Below are positions 52,283-60,979 of a DNA stretch of 64,000 bases, one piece after another. The stretch spans positions 868,001 through 932,000 of the forward strand of contig JARLGW010000001.1 in NCBI GenBank assembly GCA_031292565.1, given 5' to 3'. A model generated the notes under the pieces. The model was not told the origin of the DNA and made no database searches. It saw only the letters and a list, made by a program, of their open reading frames with translations. The position numbers were made by a program, and so were the translations under genes. Numbering within the stretch: the first letter of the stretch is position 1; the number at the start of each line of letters is the position of its first letter. The stretch comes from Paludibacteraceae bacterium. Its GTDB lineage: Bacteria; Bacteroidota; Bacteroidia; Bacteroidales; Paludibacteraceae.

Positions 52283-53209
52283 TTACTCCTTTTTCGCCAC
52301 AAACAAGGCATTAAATTTTCGAGGAATGGGTGTTTCAAAACGCATCACTTCGTGTGTAACCGGATGCTTGAAGGCCAGCACACGGGCATGAAGGCCGATG
52401 CGACCAATAGGAGAAATTCCTGCTCCATATTTTTTGTCGCCAATAATAGGATGGCCTATTTCCTGCATGTGTACCCTGATTTGATTTTTACGCCCGGTTT
52501 CCAGCTCCACCTTTAGCATGGCGTAGTTTTCGTTTTTACGCACCACACGGTAATGGGTAATAGCTTCCTTACCATCTTCATTGGAATAGCTGGAATGTAT
52601 TTTAAAAGCCTTGCTTTCGTGTAAATAGGATACGATAGTGTCATCCTCTTTTTCAGGCACGCCTTCCACCACGGCAAGGTAAACACGTTCGGTTACGTTT
52701 TCGTGCCAATTGTCCTGCAAGGCAAGTTGTACATCCTTACTCTTGGCATACATAATAAGTCCCGATGTTTCACGGTCGATACGATGCACTACAAACAGGC
52801 GGTTACGAGGATCTTTCTTTTTCAAGTAGTTTTGCAGGATGCTAAAGGCCGTAGTTTCTTCCTTTCGCTCATCGGTAGCCACGGCTAAAAGCCCTTCCGA
52901 TTTTTCTATCACCACCAGATAATCATCCTCAAACACTATTTTCACTCTGGAACTTTTAAGCTCATAAGCCACTTTACCTGTATTCAGGGTAACACTATCG
53001 CCCACCTGCAAGAGGTAATTGAATTTTGTTTCGGGTTTTCCGTTTACACATACCTGCTTATGTGACAACAGCGACTTAAGCGCACTGCGGCTCTTGCCGT
53101 TAAAATGGATGCCGAGAAACGACATTAGTTCAATGGGCTCTTTTACCGCCAGAGAGGTTTGTTTGAGTCTTTCGCCTTTAAATTTCTTTTGGCCTGAATT
53201 ATCTTTCAT
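52283..53209 (-). CDS. RluA-family pseudouridine synthase
   Basis: The protein has 308 aa. An N-terminal S4-like RNA-binding region (FNGKSRSALKSLLSHKQV, VNGKPETKFNYLLQVGD) is followed by the RluA catalytic domain with the Asp motif HRIDRETSGLIMYAKS and KNQIRVHMQEIGHPIIGDKKY. It isomerises uridine in rRNA or tRNA; the exact site cannot be told from sequence. It lies 74 bp behind ftsZ on the same strand, with a palindrome in the gap. Confidence 0.93.
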   Translation of the reverse strand: MKDNSGQKKFKGERLKQTSLAVKEPIELMSFLGIHFNGKSRSALKSLLSHKQVCVNGKPETKFNYLLQVGDSVTLNTGKVAYELKSSRVKIVFEDDYLVVIEKSEGLLAVATDERKEETTAFSILQNYLKKKDPRNRLFVVHRIDRETSGLIMYAKSKDVQLALQDNWHENVTERVYLAVVEGVPEKEDDTIVSYLHESKAFKIHSSYSNEDGKEAITHYRVVRKNENYAMLKVELETGRKNQIRVHMQEIGHPIIGDKKYGAGISPIGRIGLHARVLAFKHPVTHEVMRFETPIPRKFNALFVAKKE

Positions 53210-53240
53210 CTTTATAATTAGAGGTGTTTTCCTTGCGAGA

Positions 53241-53268
53241 AAACAAATCCCCTCACGGGGATCTGTTT
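53241..53268. repeat. Single intergenic palindrome between ftsZ and rluA
   Basis: A 12-bp stem with one mismatch (AAACAAATCCCC 53241-53252 and GGGGATCTGTTT 53257-53268) has the loop TCAC. Its core CCCC-TCAC-GGGG is identical to one in the array at 11897. It could also weaken transcription from ftsZ into rluA. Confidence 0.65.
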
Positions 53269-53283
53269 AACTAGGAATATGTT

Positions 53284-54612
53284 TTATTTACTTAAATCGC
53301 GAGGCTTATAGGGTTGAGGCCCCGAACCGGATGCACGACGCTTGTAGGCGGGCGTTTTTTCCAATTCGTCCACCACCTTCTCGTCGTCAATATGTTGAAT
53401 CATGTTGGCAAAGGTGTCCGCTTTTTTCTTCTGCTCCACCTTCGTATCGCCATAGTATTCGTTGAACATCACTTTATCTACAACCGGGGATTCTTGTACA
53501 GGGATCACTTCGGGTTCTTTTTCCTGACTGTTATTGTCCGAGAAAATATCCTGTTGCGGTTCTTCTTTCTTGGCTGTTTCGGATTGGGTATATACAACCT
53601 TTTCCTTTTGAGCTGCGGGAGCCGCTATATCGTTCACCCCAAAGCCCGTGGCAATGAGCGTAATTTTAACTTCTTCGTCCAACTCCTCGTCAAAGCATAC
53701 ACCCCAAATTACTTCGGCATCCTGACCGATGGTTTCCATAAACTCATTTACCTGTGTTATTTCGTCCATCTTAATAGCCGTTTCATCTTGTCGGCAATAG
53801 AAGTTGAGCAATATCTTTTTAGCTCCACGGATGTCGTTGTTGCGCAATAATGGAGATGCCAACGCATCGTCGATGGCTTTACGCAAACGGTTTTCACCCG
53901 AAGCGTAACCCGTGTTCATTATAGCTACACCACCATCACGCATGATGGCATTGACATCGGCAAAATCCACGTTTATATGTCCGTGTATGGTAATAATTTC
54001 GGCAATACCCTTGGCGGCATCTTTCAGCACATCATCGGCTTTGGCAAAAGCGTTGGATAGGTCGAGTTCCGGGTATATGTCGCGCAGTCGCTCGTTATTA
54101 ATCACGAGCAACGCGTCCACGTTCTCGCTCATTTGTCTTACCCCTTCCAAGGCTTGAAGTATCTTTTTATGCCCTTCAAAAGCAAACGGAATGGTAACAA
54201 TACCCACGGTGAGGATGTCCATATCTTTAGCCACCTTGGCAATAACAGGGGCGGCACCGGTTCCGGTTCCACCACCCATCCCGGCGGTGATAAACACCAT
54301 CTTGGTGTTGTTGGACAACACGGAACGAATTTCCTCTATTGATTCTTCGGCAGCGGCACGTGCTACCTCAGGGTTATTTCCGGCACCTAAACCCGAAGTA
54401 GTTTGAGGCCCTAGTTGGATTTTCTTTTGTATCGGCGATTTGTTTAATGCCTGATTGTCGGTATTACAAATGACGAATGAAACATCTTTTATACCTTCAC
54501 GATACATGTGGTTCACGGCATTATTACCACCGCCTCCCACACCAATCACCTTAATGATGGCTGCTTGCTCTGCAGGCAAATCAAATTCTATTAAATCGAT
54601 AGCTTCTTCCAT
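53284..54612 (-). CDS. ftsZ: Cell division protein FtsZ
   Basis: The protein has 442 aa, a tubulin-like GTPase that forms the division ring. The GTP-binding signature GGGTGTG is at 113-119, KVIGVGGGGNNAVNHM lies near the start and the T7 catalytic loop is NVDFADVNAIMRDGG. Residues 330-442 are a charged, Glu/Lys-rich linker ending in the basic stretch KRRASGSGPQPYKPRDLSK. I do not see the usual conserved C-terminal FtsA-binding peptide of the DIPxFLR type. It is the last dcw gene here and follows ftsA after 28 bp. Confidence 0.97.
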   Translation of the reverse strand: MEEAIDLIEFDLPAEQAAIIKVIGVGGGGNNAVNHMYREGIKDVSFVICNTDNQALNKSPIQKKIQLGPQTTSGLGAGNNPEVARAAAEESIEEIRSVLSNNTKMVFITAGMGGGTGTGAAPVIAKVAKDMDILTVGIVTIPFAFEGHKKILQALEGVRQMSENVDALLVINNERLRDIYPELDLSNAFAKADDVLKDAAKGIAEIITIHGHINVDFADVNAIMRDGGVAIMNTGYASGENRLRKAIDDALASPLLRNNDIRGAKKILLNFYCRQDETAIKMDEITQVNEFMETIGQDAEVIWGVCFDEELDEEVKITLIATGFGVNDIAAPAAQKEKVVYTQSETAKKEEPQQDIFSDNNSQEKEPEVIPVQESPVVDKVMFNEYYGDTKVEQKKKADTFANMIQHIDDEKVVDELEKTPAYKRRASGSGPQPYKPRDLSK

Positions 54613-54640
54613 AGGAATATCTGCTTAGTTTTTTATATAC

Positions 54641-55915
54641 TTATGATTCAAAGTCGCGCTCGTTGAACAGCGTTCCCACTATTTTATCACCAAATACTTT
54701 CAAGCGACTTTTCTTTTTTGATTGATCTCTTTGTGGCATTTCGGGCGATTTCACGGCTTCTATAATTTTCAGTTCTTCCTCCACGCAACAGTTTTCAGAA
54801 CCAAAGTTAAGCAACCCGACTAACAACGTGTAAGCAGGGTCAATATATTGGTCATCCGTACCCGGTGCCAGTAAATGGTCATAACTACCTTGACGAACTG
54901 GCAAACCTGTTTTTAGTTCCACTAGCTTATCAATCCCGGTTAAGCGGGATGCTCCTCCGGTAATGATTACCCCGGCACCTAGTTTATCCTGATAGCCCGA
55001 TTTGTATATTTCTTCACACACCATGTCCATTATTTCGTCCATGCGAGCTTCAATAACGCTGTTCAATTCCTTGGTATGCACGATGTGCTCCACGGTGCCT
55101 GCTTTAATGGTGATGGCTTTAGGTTCTTCATCCAACGACAACATGGCCACGCCAAAATTCTTTTTCAGTTTTTCGGCATCCAACGCTGTTACCTGAAGGT
55201 CTCTTATATCCTGTGTTACAGTTTTCCCTCCTAACGGAATAACAATCATGTGGCGGATACAGTGGTTGAAATAAACTACCAGCGTGGTTGTTTCGGCACC
55301 AAAATCTATCACCGCACACCCTAATTCTTTATCCTCAGGGCTTACCAGTGCCTCGCTCATGGCAAACGGGGCGGTAAACATACCTGCCAGCCGTTGCGGA
55401 ATGCGTTCCAAGCAACTGCACAGACGCTCGTTAACACCCGGTTTACCTAGCACAAGCAGGTAGCGAGCTTCTACATGCGAGCAGAAACAGCCTTTGGGAT
55501 TAAACTCCGGTTCGCCGTCAATTAAAAAATCCTGAGCCAGGATTTCATATATCGAAGCATTGTCGAAAGTCAATGCTAAATTCTGATCGTACAGTTCTTT
55601 TATTCTTTCATCCGTAAGCTCCTGCTCCCCATCATATACTACCGGCACGTTATTAATTACGGTTTTCAATGTATGTCCACCTAACCCAACATATACCCGT
55701 CCTATCTCTATCTTTACCCTGTTTTGCAGTTTTTTGACAATACGACTTACGCAAATGGCCGCTTCGCTATGGTTGATAATCAATCCTCGACGGATCCCCA
55801 TAGAAGGTTCGGATTCCAAAGCCAAAATGTCGAGCAAGCCCTCCTCGTTGCGTTGGGCTACCATTCCGGTTATTTTAGAACTGCCCAAGTCAATGGCTAC
55901 AATGTAATTTGACAT
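54641..55915 (-). CDS. ftsA: Cell division protein FtsA
   Basis: The protein has 424 aa, an actin-like ATPase that anchors FtsZ to the membrane. It begins YIVAIDLGSSKITGMVAQ (phosphate 1), has VIDFGAETTTLVVYF (phosphate 2) and GVIITGGASRLTG (adenosine motif). The C-terminus (LKVFGDKIVGTLFNERDF) can form the amphipathic membrane-targeting helix. It lies between ftsQ (9 bp) and ftsZ (28 bp). Confidence 0.97.
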   Translation of the reverse strand: MSNYIVAIDLGSSKITGMVAQRNEEGLLDILALESEPSMGIRRGLIINHSEAAICVSRIVKKLQNRVKIEIGRVYVGLGGHTLKTVINNVPVVYDGEQELTDERIKELYDQNLALTFDNASIYEILAQDFLIDGEPEFNPKGCFCSHVEARYLLVLGKPGVNERLCSCLERIPQRLAGMFTAPFAMSEALVSPEDKELGCAVIDFGAETTTLVVYFNHCIRHMIVIPLGGKTVTQDIRDLQVTALDAEKLKKNFGVAMLSLDEEPKAITIKAGTVEHIVHTKELNSVIEARMDEIMDMVCEEIYKSGYQDKLGAGVIITGGASRLTGIDKLVELKTGLPVRQGSYDHLLAPGTDDQYIDPAYTLLVGLLNFGSENCCVEEELKIIEAVKSPEMPQRDQSKKKSRLKVFGDKIVGTLFNERDFES

Positions 55916-55924
55916 ACTCCTTAC

Positions 55925-56668
55925 TTATTTTTTGGTACACACGACCTGATTCTTATACTTTAAACTAATACTTTTATAATTGCCCCACCCTATTTTATTC
56001 AATCCATTCAAATAAAAAGTTTTCAGCTTATCGAGCTTCTGTTCGTATCCGTCAATAGTGCCAAGCTCTATTTCATGATCGCCTACCCGTGGGATTAAAA
56101 CCAGCTCGCTAACCGAATCAACATCTATTTGTTCTATCTGGGCATTCCAAAATTCATTTTTGCGTAAATATAACACAAAATCTTTCAACTTTGTTGCTGC
56201 AAATTGTTTATTTACAGCACCTGTAACTATGGGTACATAGGCTACAAACTTAGGCGAAACGGGCAAAAAGCTACCTGTTGCATCCACGTAATAATTGGAC
56301 GCCCCGTAAACACGGAAAATGGGCTCCCGTTGCCACACGTCGATGCTTATATCCGCCGAGGGCGTTTTGTAGCAATCAATTCTTTTGATCACGGGATTTT
56401 TTTGGAACAATATCTTCTCTATCTCTTCCGTCTTAATCCGGCTAATGGTTCTCCCTTTAATTTTTATTTTGCTTTCTACAAGAGTTTGCCTTACATCGGA
56501 AGCCGAAATAAATTGAAACTGGTCGCTATCCTTTATGGTAATAATTACTTTATTGCAAATTCTATTATCCCGCCCGGTAGAAGAACGAATAATGACAAAG
56601 AGAATGTAACCGAGTAAACCCAGTGCTAAAAAAATGATCCCTATATTTTTCCATTTAGGTTTCCTCAT
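55925..56668 (-). CDS. ftsQ: Cell division protein FtsQ
   Basis: The protein has 247 aa. One N-terminal membrane helix (about 11-29) is followed by a POTRA-like region (TISRIKTEEIEKILFQKNPV) and the FtsQ domain (REPIFRVYGASNYYVDATG). It belongs to the divisome in the periplasm. Sequence conservation of FtsQ is low, but size, topology and place between murC (4-bp overlap) and ftsA (9-bp gap) make the call firm. Confidence 0.92.
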   Translation of the reverse strand: MRKPKWKNIGIIFLALGLLGYILFVIIRSSTGRDNRICNKVIITIKDSDQFQFISASDVRQTLVESKIKIKGRTISRIKTEEIEKILFQKNPVIKRIDCYKTPSADISIDVWQREPIFRVYGASNYYVDATGSFLPVSPKFVAYVPIVTGAVNKQFAATKLKDFVLYLRKNEFWNAQIEQIDVDSVSELVLIPRVGDHEIELGTIDGYEQKLDKLKTFYLNGLNKIGWGNYKSISLKYKNQVVCTKK

Positions 56669-58035
56669 AGTTTTTCACAATAAGCTGTAATCTCAGGTAT
56701 TAATTTATCAATATCCCCAGCCCCGATGGTTACAAGCACATCGAATTGGTGTTTGGGCAATTCGGCCAGTAGCTGCTCCTTGGTGCATAGCGTTTTATTT
56801 TTTATCGTTACGTTGTCAAAAATAATTTCCGATGTCACCCCCGGTATAGGCAACTCACGTGCCGGATAAATATCCAACAAAATCAAATCATCAAGCAAAG
56901 ATAACGAGCTCGAAAAATCAGATGCAAAATCCCGTGTACGGCTATACAAATGTGGCTGAAAAACACCGCACACTTTCTTGCCGGGATACAAGCTTTTAAT
57001 AGAGTTGATACTCGCTTCCAGCTCCGCGGGATGATGAGCATAATCGTCCAAATACACTACACGGTCATTCTTTACATGAAAATCGAAACGACGCACGGTG
57101 CCTTTAAACGAGGCTATGCCTGCACGCAATTCATCGTCGGTAGCATCATTGAGCCACGCCAAGGCTAAGGCGGCCACGGCGTTTTCCACGTTTATCATTA
57201 CCGGAACACCTAACTGTAAATTGTAAATCACCGCTGACGGAGCAACAAAATCGAACAGGATTTTCCCGTTTTGCACCCGTATGTTTTCGGCATGAAAATC
57301 GCCGCCTTCGGTTGCCGAGTAGGTGAACAGTTTCACAGCCTCACGCAAATGGGGCGTTATGTCAATGCCTTTCTTCATAATAAGGCAACCACCTTCACGA
57401 ATAAGGCTGGTGAAATATTCAAAGCTTTCGCAAATATCTTTTTTGGTACCGTAAATATCCAGGTGGTCGGCATCGGCTGCAGTTATTACAGCCATGTAGG
57501 GCGACAATTGGTGAAAAGAGCGATCGAACTCGTCGGCCTCAATGACAACCAGATTGGTTTTGTCGGAAATAACAAGGTTCGTATCAAAGTTTTTAGATAT
57601 ACCACCTAAAAAGGCATTACACCCGATGTGCGAATTGTGCAACAGGTGTGCCGTCATGTTCGACGTAGAGGTTTTACCATGTGTGCCTGCAATGCAAAGC
57701 CCTCTTTCGCTTTGGGTAATTTGCCCCAGCACCTGGGCTCGCTTCATAATGGTGAAGCCTTTTTGCTGAAAGTAAAGCCATTCTTTATGCTCGGCCGGAA
57801 TGGCGGGAGTAAATACCACCAGTGTATTTTCAGAATCTTGAAATGGGCTGGCGATAAGTGAAATATCTTCGGTGTAATGAATTTCTATACCTTCTTGTTC
57901 CATCTTCTCGGTGAGGGCGGTTTTTGTGCGGTCGTAACCTGCTACCGGAAAGCCTTTAGCCTTGTAATAACGTGCCAACGCGCTCATCCCAATACCTCCT
58001 ATTCCAAGAAAATAGTATGCTGAAAATTTCTTCAT
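56665..58035 (-). CDS. murC: UDP-N-acetylmuramate--L-alanine ligase
   Basis: The protein has 456 aa. It has the Mur ligase N-terminal motif FLGIGGIGMSALARYYK, ATP-binding P-loop GTHGKTSTSNMTAHLL and the C-terminal region DDYAHHPAELEASI. It adds L-Ala to UDP-MurNAc in the cytoplasm. It overlaps ftsQ by 4 bp, but is separated from murG upstream by 377 bp filled with palindromic repeats, so it may need its own promoter. Confidence 0.97.
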   Translation of the reverse strand: MKKFSAYYFLGIGGIGMSALARYYKAKGFPVAGYDRTKTALTEKMEQEGIEIHYTEDISLIASPFQDSENTLVVFTPAIPAEHKEWLYFQQKGFTIMKRAQVLGQITQSERGLCIAGTHGKTSTSNMTAHLLHNSHIGCNAFLGGISKNFDTNLVISDKTNLVVIEADEFDRSFHQLSPYMAVITAADADHLDIYGTKKDICESFEYFTSLIREGGCLIMKKGIDITPHLREAVKLFTYSATEGGDFHAENIRVQNGKILFDFVAPSAVIYNLQLGVPVMINVENAVAALALAWLNDATDDELRAGIASFKGTVRRFDFHVKNDRVVYLDDYAHHPAELEASINSIKSLYPGKKVCGVFQPHLYSRTRDFASDFSSSLSLLDDLILLDIYPARELPIPGVTSEIIFDNVTIKNKTLCTKEQLLAELPKHQFDVLVTIGAGDIDKLIPEITAYCEKL

Positions 58036-58412
58036 CTTTGTTTTTTGATTTTATCCGGCAAAGTTATCTCTTTTTGTGCTAAGCGAATAATTATTTTTTT
58101 ATTAAGATGTGAGTTTAATATTTTTTGTTATTGAACCCATTCGGGGTTCGGAGTCAGTGGTCGTTCACCTACCCCGCATTGCATACGAGATTAGTAATGT
58201 TCAACCACTCCGTGGTTTAATTCATTTCACCATTATGAATTATTTGCCGTAGGCAATACATATCAATAGAAAACATAACGAGAGCAAATTGTTCCCCGCT
58301 AGGGGATAAATAAATCTATGTATCCCCTAACGGGGAATCGGTATCAATAGAAACGTTTTTCTATTGATATGTAAGCCCGAACGGGCTATCAATAACATTT
58401 ACTGTTTCTAAC
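58036..58412. other. Intergenic gap inside the dcw cluster
   Basis: These 377 bp interrupt a cluster whose other gaps are at most 55 bp. They are almost filled by the palindrome array at 58133-58387. The stretch 58036-58132 is AT-rich without features. Confidence 0.75.
58133..58387. repeat. Palindrome array / miniature inverted-repeat element, copy 2
   Basis: Six palindromes are visible: GAACCC-ATTCG-GGGTTC (58133), AACCAC-TCC-GTGGTT (58203), TTGCC-GTA-GGCAA (58244), TCCCC-GCTA-GGGGA (58293), TCCCC-TAAC-GGGGA (58323) and AGCCC-GAAC-GGGCT (58374). A perfect 16-bp inverted repeat (58258-58273 and 58357-58372) bounds a 115-bp unit. Read in reverse, the unit aligns with the one at 11836-11943. 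Confidence 0.82.
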
Positions 58413-59516
58413 TTACTTTATCAACTTAATTATTTCGTCGGCAATTCTTTTGGAGGAATCGTATTGAGCCAGCTTTTCTATGTTTATGGCCAACGAGGCT
58501 AATTTAGTGTTATCGTTGATTAACGTTAATGCTTCGGGTACTAGTTTTTGTACCGCCTCGGCATCACGTATCATAATAGCGGCATCTTTCTCGGCCAATG
58601 CCAGTGCATTTTTGGTTTGATGATCTTCGGCCACGTTGGGTGAAGGAACTAATATCACGGGTTTCTTCAACAAGCACAATTCGGAGATGGAACTTGCACC
58701 CGCACGGGATATAACCAAATCGGCAATGGCATACGCCAAATCCATGCGCGACACAAAATCGGTTACGATGAATGAGGGGCTTAGGTAAGGTTGTGCCGTT
58801 TCTCTAGCCTTATCAATATATATTTTTCCGGCCTGCCAAATTATTTGTATGCCCGATTCTGATAGTTCTTTCAGTTTAGCCAGCACGCTTTGGTTGATGG
58901 TGCGTGCCCCAAGGCTTCCACCTACAATAAGCAATGTTTTTCTATCAGGCGAAAAGCCGAAAAACTTATAGGCTTCATCTTTTTTGTCCAAGCCTTCGGT
59001 AAGGTTTTGGCGCACAGGGTTTCCGGTAAGTATAATGCGGTCTTTTGGAAAGAATCGTTCCATGTTTTCATACGCCACACAAATGCGGGATGCTTTTTTA
59101 GCCAACAGCTTGTTGGTTACCCCGGCATAAGAGTTTTGTTCTTGCAACACGGTGGGTACACCCGCCCAGTTGGCAGCCCGCAGCGTGGGGCCACTGGCAT
59201 AACCGCCTACACCTACCACCACATCAGGATTAAAGTCTTTTACCACCTTGCGGGCTTTGAGCATGCTTTTTGCTAGATGCAGAAGCACCTTCACGTTTCG
59301 CACCATGTTTTTACGGTCGAAGCCCATGATGGGTAGCCCTACAATTTTATATCCGGCAGCAGGCACGCGCTCCATTTCCATACGACCTTCGGCTCCGACA
59401 AAAAGAATTTCGGCTTCGGGTAGTTTGATTTTCAATTCGTTGGCAATGGCTACCGCGGGAAAGATATGGCCTCCTGTGCCACCCCCGCTAACTATTATTT
59501 TGGGATTCGTTTTCAT
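58413..59516 (-). CDS. murG: UDP-GlcNAc transferase MurG (lipid II synthase)
   Basis: The protein has 367 aa, GT28 family. N-terminal SGGGTGGHIFPAVAIANE, donor-binding IVGGSLGARTINQSV and SRAGASSISELCLLKKPVI are complete. It makes lipid II from lipid I on the inner face of the membrane. The first 29 bp overlap the end of ftsW, which suggests coupled translation. Confidence 0.97.
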   Translation of the reverse strand: MKTNPKIIVSGGGTGGHIFPAVAIANELKIKLPEAEILFVGAEGRMEMERVPAAGYKIVGLPIMGFDRKNMVRNVKVLLHLAKSMLKARKVVKDFNPDVVVGVGGYASGPTLRAANWAGVPTVLQEQNSYAGVTNKLLAKKASRICVAYENMERFFPKDRIILTGNPVRQNLTEGLDKKDEAYKFFGFSPDRKTLLIVGGSLGARTINQSVLAKLKELSESGIQIIWQAGKIYIDKARETAQPYLSPSFIVTDFVSRMDLAYAIADLVISRAGASSISELCLLKKPVILVPSPNVAEDHQTKNALALAEKDAAIMIRDAEAVQKLVPEALTLINDNTKLASLAINIEKLAQYDSSKRIADEIIKLIK

Positions 59517-60948
59517 CGTTTCTGTTTGTTTCTGGTATATTATTCGTTTCCGGCGTTACTTCTGCCGTAGGTTCTTTTTCTTCCGTATTTCCTTCGGGTA
59601 AATCGTAAGGTGTTTCGTAATTTTCGGCAACCGGCAGTGTTTTATCTTTTGCATTCGCGTCGTTGATAGACCGTGCCACGCATTGGATAATACCGATATA
59701 AAGCCAAGTGATAATAATAGCGGTACCACCCCTACTAAGCAGTGGCAACGGCTGACCTGTAACCGGCCCCAGATGAACCGCCACCGCCATACTGACAAAG
59801 GCTTGCGAAACCAACATCAAGGCCAACCCCATAACTAGCAAGGATGGAAATTCGTATTGGCTTTTCTTGGCTAAAATACCTGCCCGATACAAGAACATCA
59901 TGTACAAAGCCATCACCACAACACCCCCTATGAGCCCCATTTCCTCCACGATAATGGAAAAAATAAAATCGGCAAATGCCTGTGGCAGGTAATCACGTTG
60001 CACACTGTTGCCAGGCATCACGCCAAACGTACCTCCGCGTGCAATAGCTATTTGGGAGTGTATTATTTGCGCCGTGGTATCGTTGAATGTATATTTTGAA
60101 TTTTTATCTTCGCCGGTAAAATTTTCGATACGGTGTTCCCAGGTTTTGAATCGTTTCAGTACCCCACCATTCTTTTTTTTGTCATGCAAAGCGTTTACCG
60201 TTTTTAGTTCGTCCTTGCTCAACGGGATATATTTTACCACCACAAAAAACAGGAATGCCGCCAAGATAACACTGGACAGGAATATAACCAAACGCACGAA
60301 GGATACATTGGCTATAAAGAGCAATAGAATGCCTACGCCAAAAAGCATAACCGCGGTAGAAAGGTTTTCGGGCAGGATTAAAGCACAATAGAAACATAGC
60401 ACCAAAATGCCAATCCAAAATTTAAGACTCTTGGCGTATGCTTCCGTCAATTCTTTACGTCGGAACTTGGCTATGGTTGTAAGCACCAACGATTTTTCGG
60501 GATCGACGGTAAATAAATCGGCCAAGTAAATGATAACGGATATTTTGGCAAACTCGGAGGGCTGAAACTTCAAGCCCATGATGGACATCCAACGGGCGGC
60601 ATCGTTTTCGACCGACACACCAAAAACAGAAAATCCGGCGATAGAGATATGGGGGATTAACGAGCCCGGAAGCAACAACAACATTAAAAGAATAGCTGAC
60701 AACGGCAACATGAAATAGGCACTTATACGCACCCATTTAAACGGCATTTTATGCACAGCCCATGCTAGCACGGCTCCTATTAAAAGGAAGGAGCTATGGC
60801 GCAACAGTTCGGAGGTGTGGTTGTCTTTGTTGTTTACAAAGAAACTTCCGGCACTGTAGATTTCTATCACAGAGATAATGCAGAGGAACAAAAATATGCT
60901 CCAAATAGGCAAATCTCCCTTGATGTATCTTTTGATAAAGTTCTGCAT
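59488..60948 (-). CDS. ftsW: Septal peptidoglycan polymerase FtsW (SEDS family)
   Basis: The protein has 486 aa with about ten membrane helices. SEDS features include ENDAARWMSIMGLKFQPSEF, GGTFGVMPGNSVQRDYLPQ and LPLLSRGGTAIIITWLY near the C-terminal membrane part. It polymerises glycan strands at the septum with a class B PBP. A hydrophilic Glu/Asn-rich tail of about 65 residues extends the C-terminus; its last part overlaps the murG start. E. coli FtsW is about 414 aa, so the tail is an addition. Confidence 0.95.
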   Translation of the reverse strand: MQNFIKRYIKGDLPIWSIFLFLCIISVIEIYSAGSFFVNNKDNHTSELLRHSSFLLIGAVLAWAVHKMPFKWVRISAYFMLPLSAILLMLLLLPGSLIPHISIAGFSVFGVSVENDAARWMSIMGLKFQPSEFAKISVIIYLADLFTVDPEKSLVLTTIAKFRRKELTEAYAKSLKFWIGILVLCFYCALILPENLSTAVMLFGVGILLLFIANVSFVRLVIFLSSVILAAFLFFVVVKYIPLSKDELKTVNALHDKKKNGGVLKRFKTWEHRIENFTGEDKNSKYTFNDTTAQIIHSQIAIARGGTFGVMPGNSVQRDYLPQAFADFIFSIIVEEMGLIGGVVVMALYMMFLYRAGILAKKSQYEFPSLLVMGLALMLVSQAFVSMAVAVHLGPVTGQPLPLLSRGGTAIIITWLYIGIIQCVARSINDANAKDKTLPVAENYETPYDLPEGNTEEKEPTAEVTPETNNIPETNRNDENESQNNS

Positions 60949-60979
60949 AAATTTTCAGCTACAAGTTTTACATGTATGT

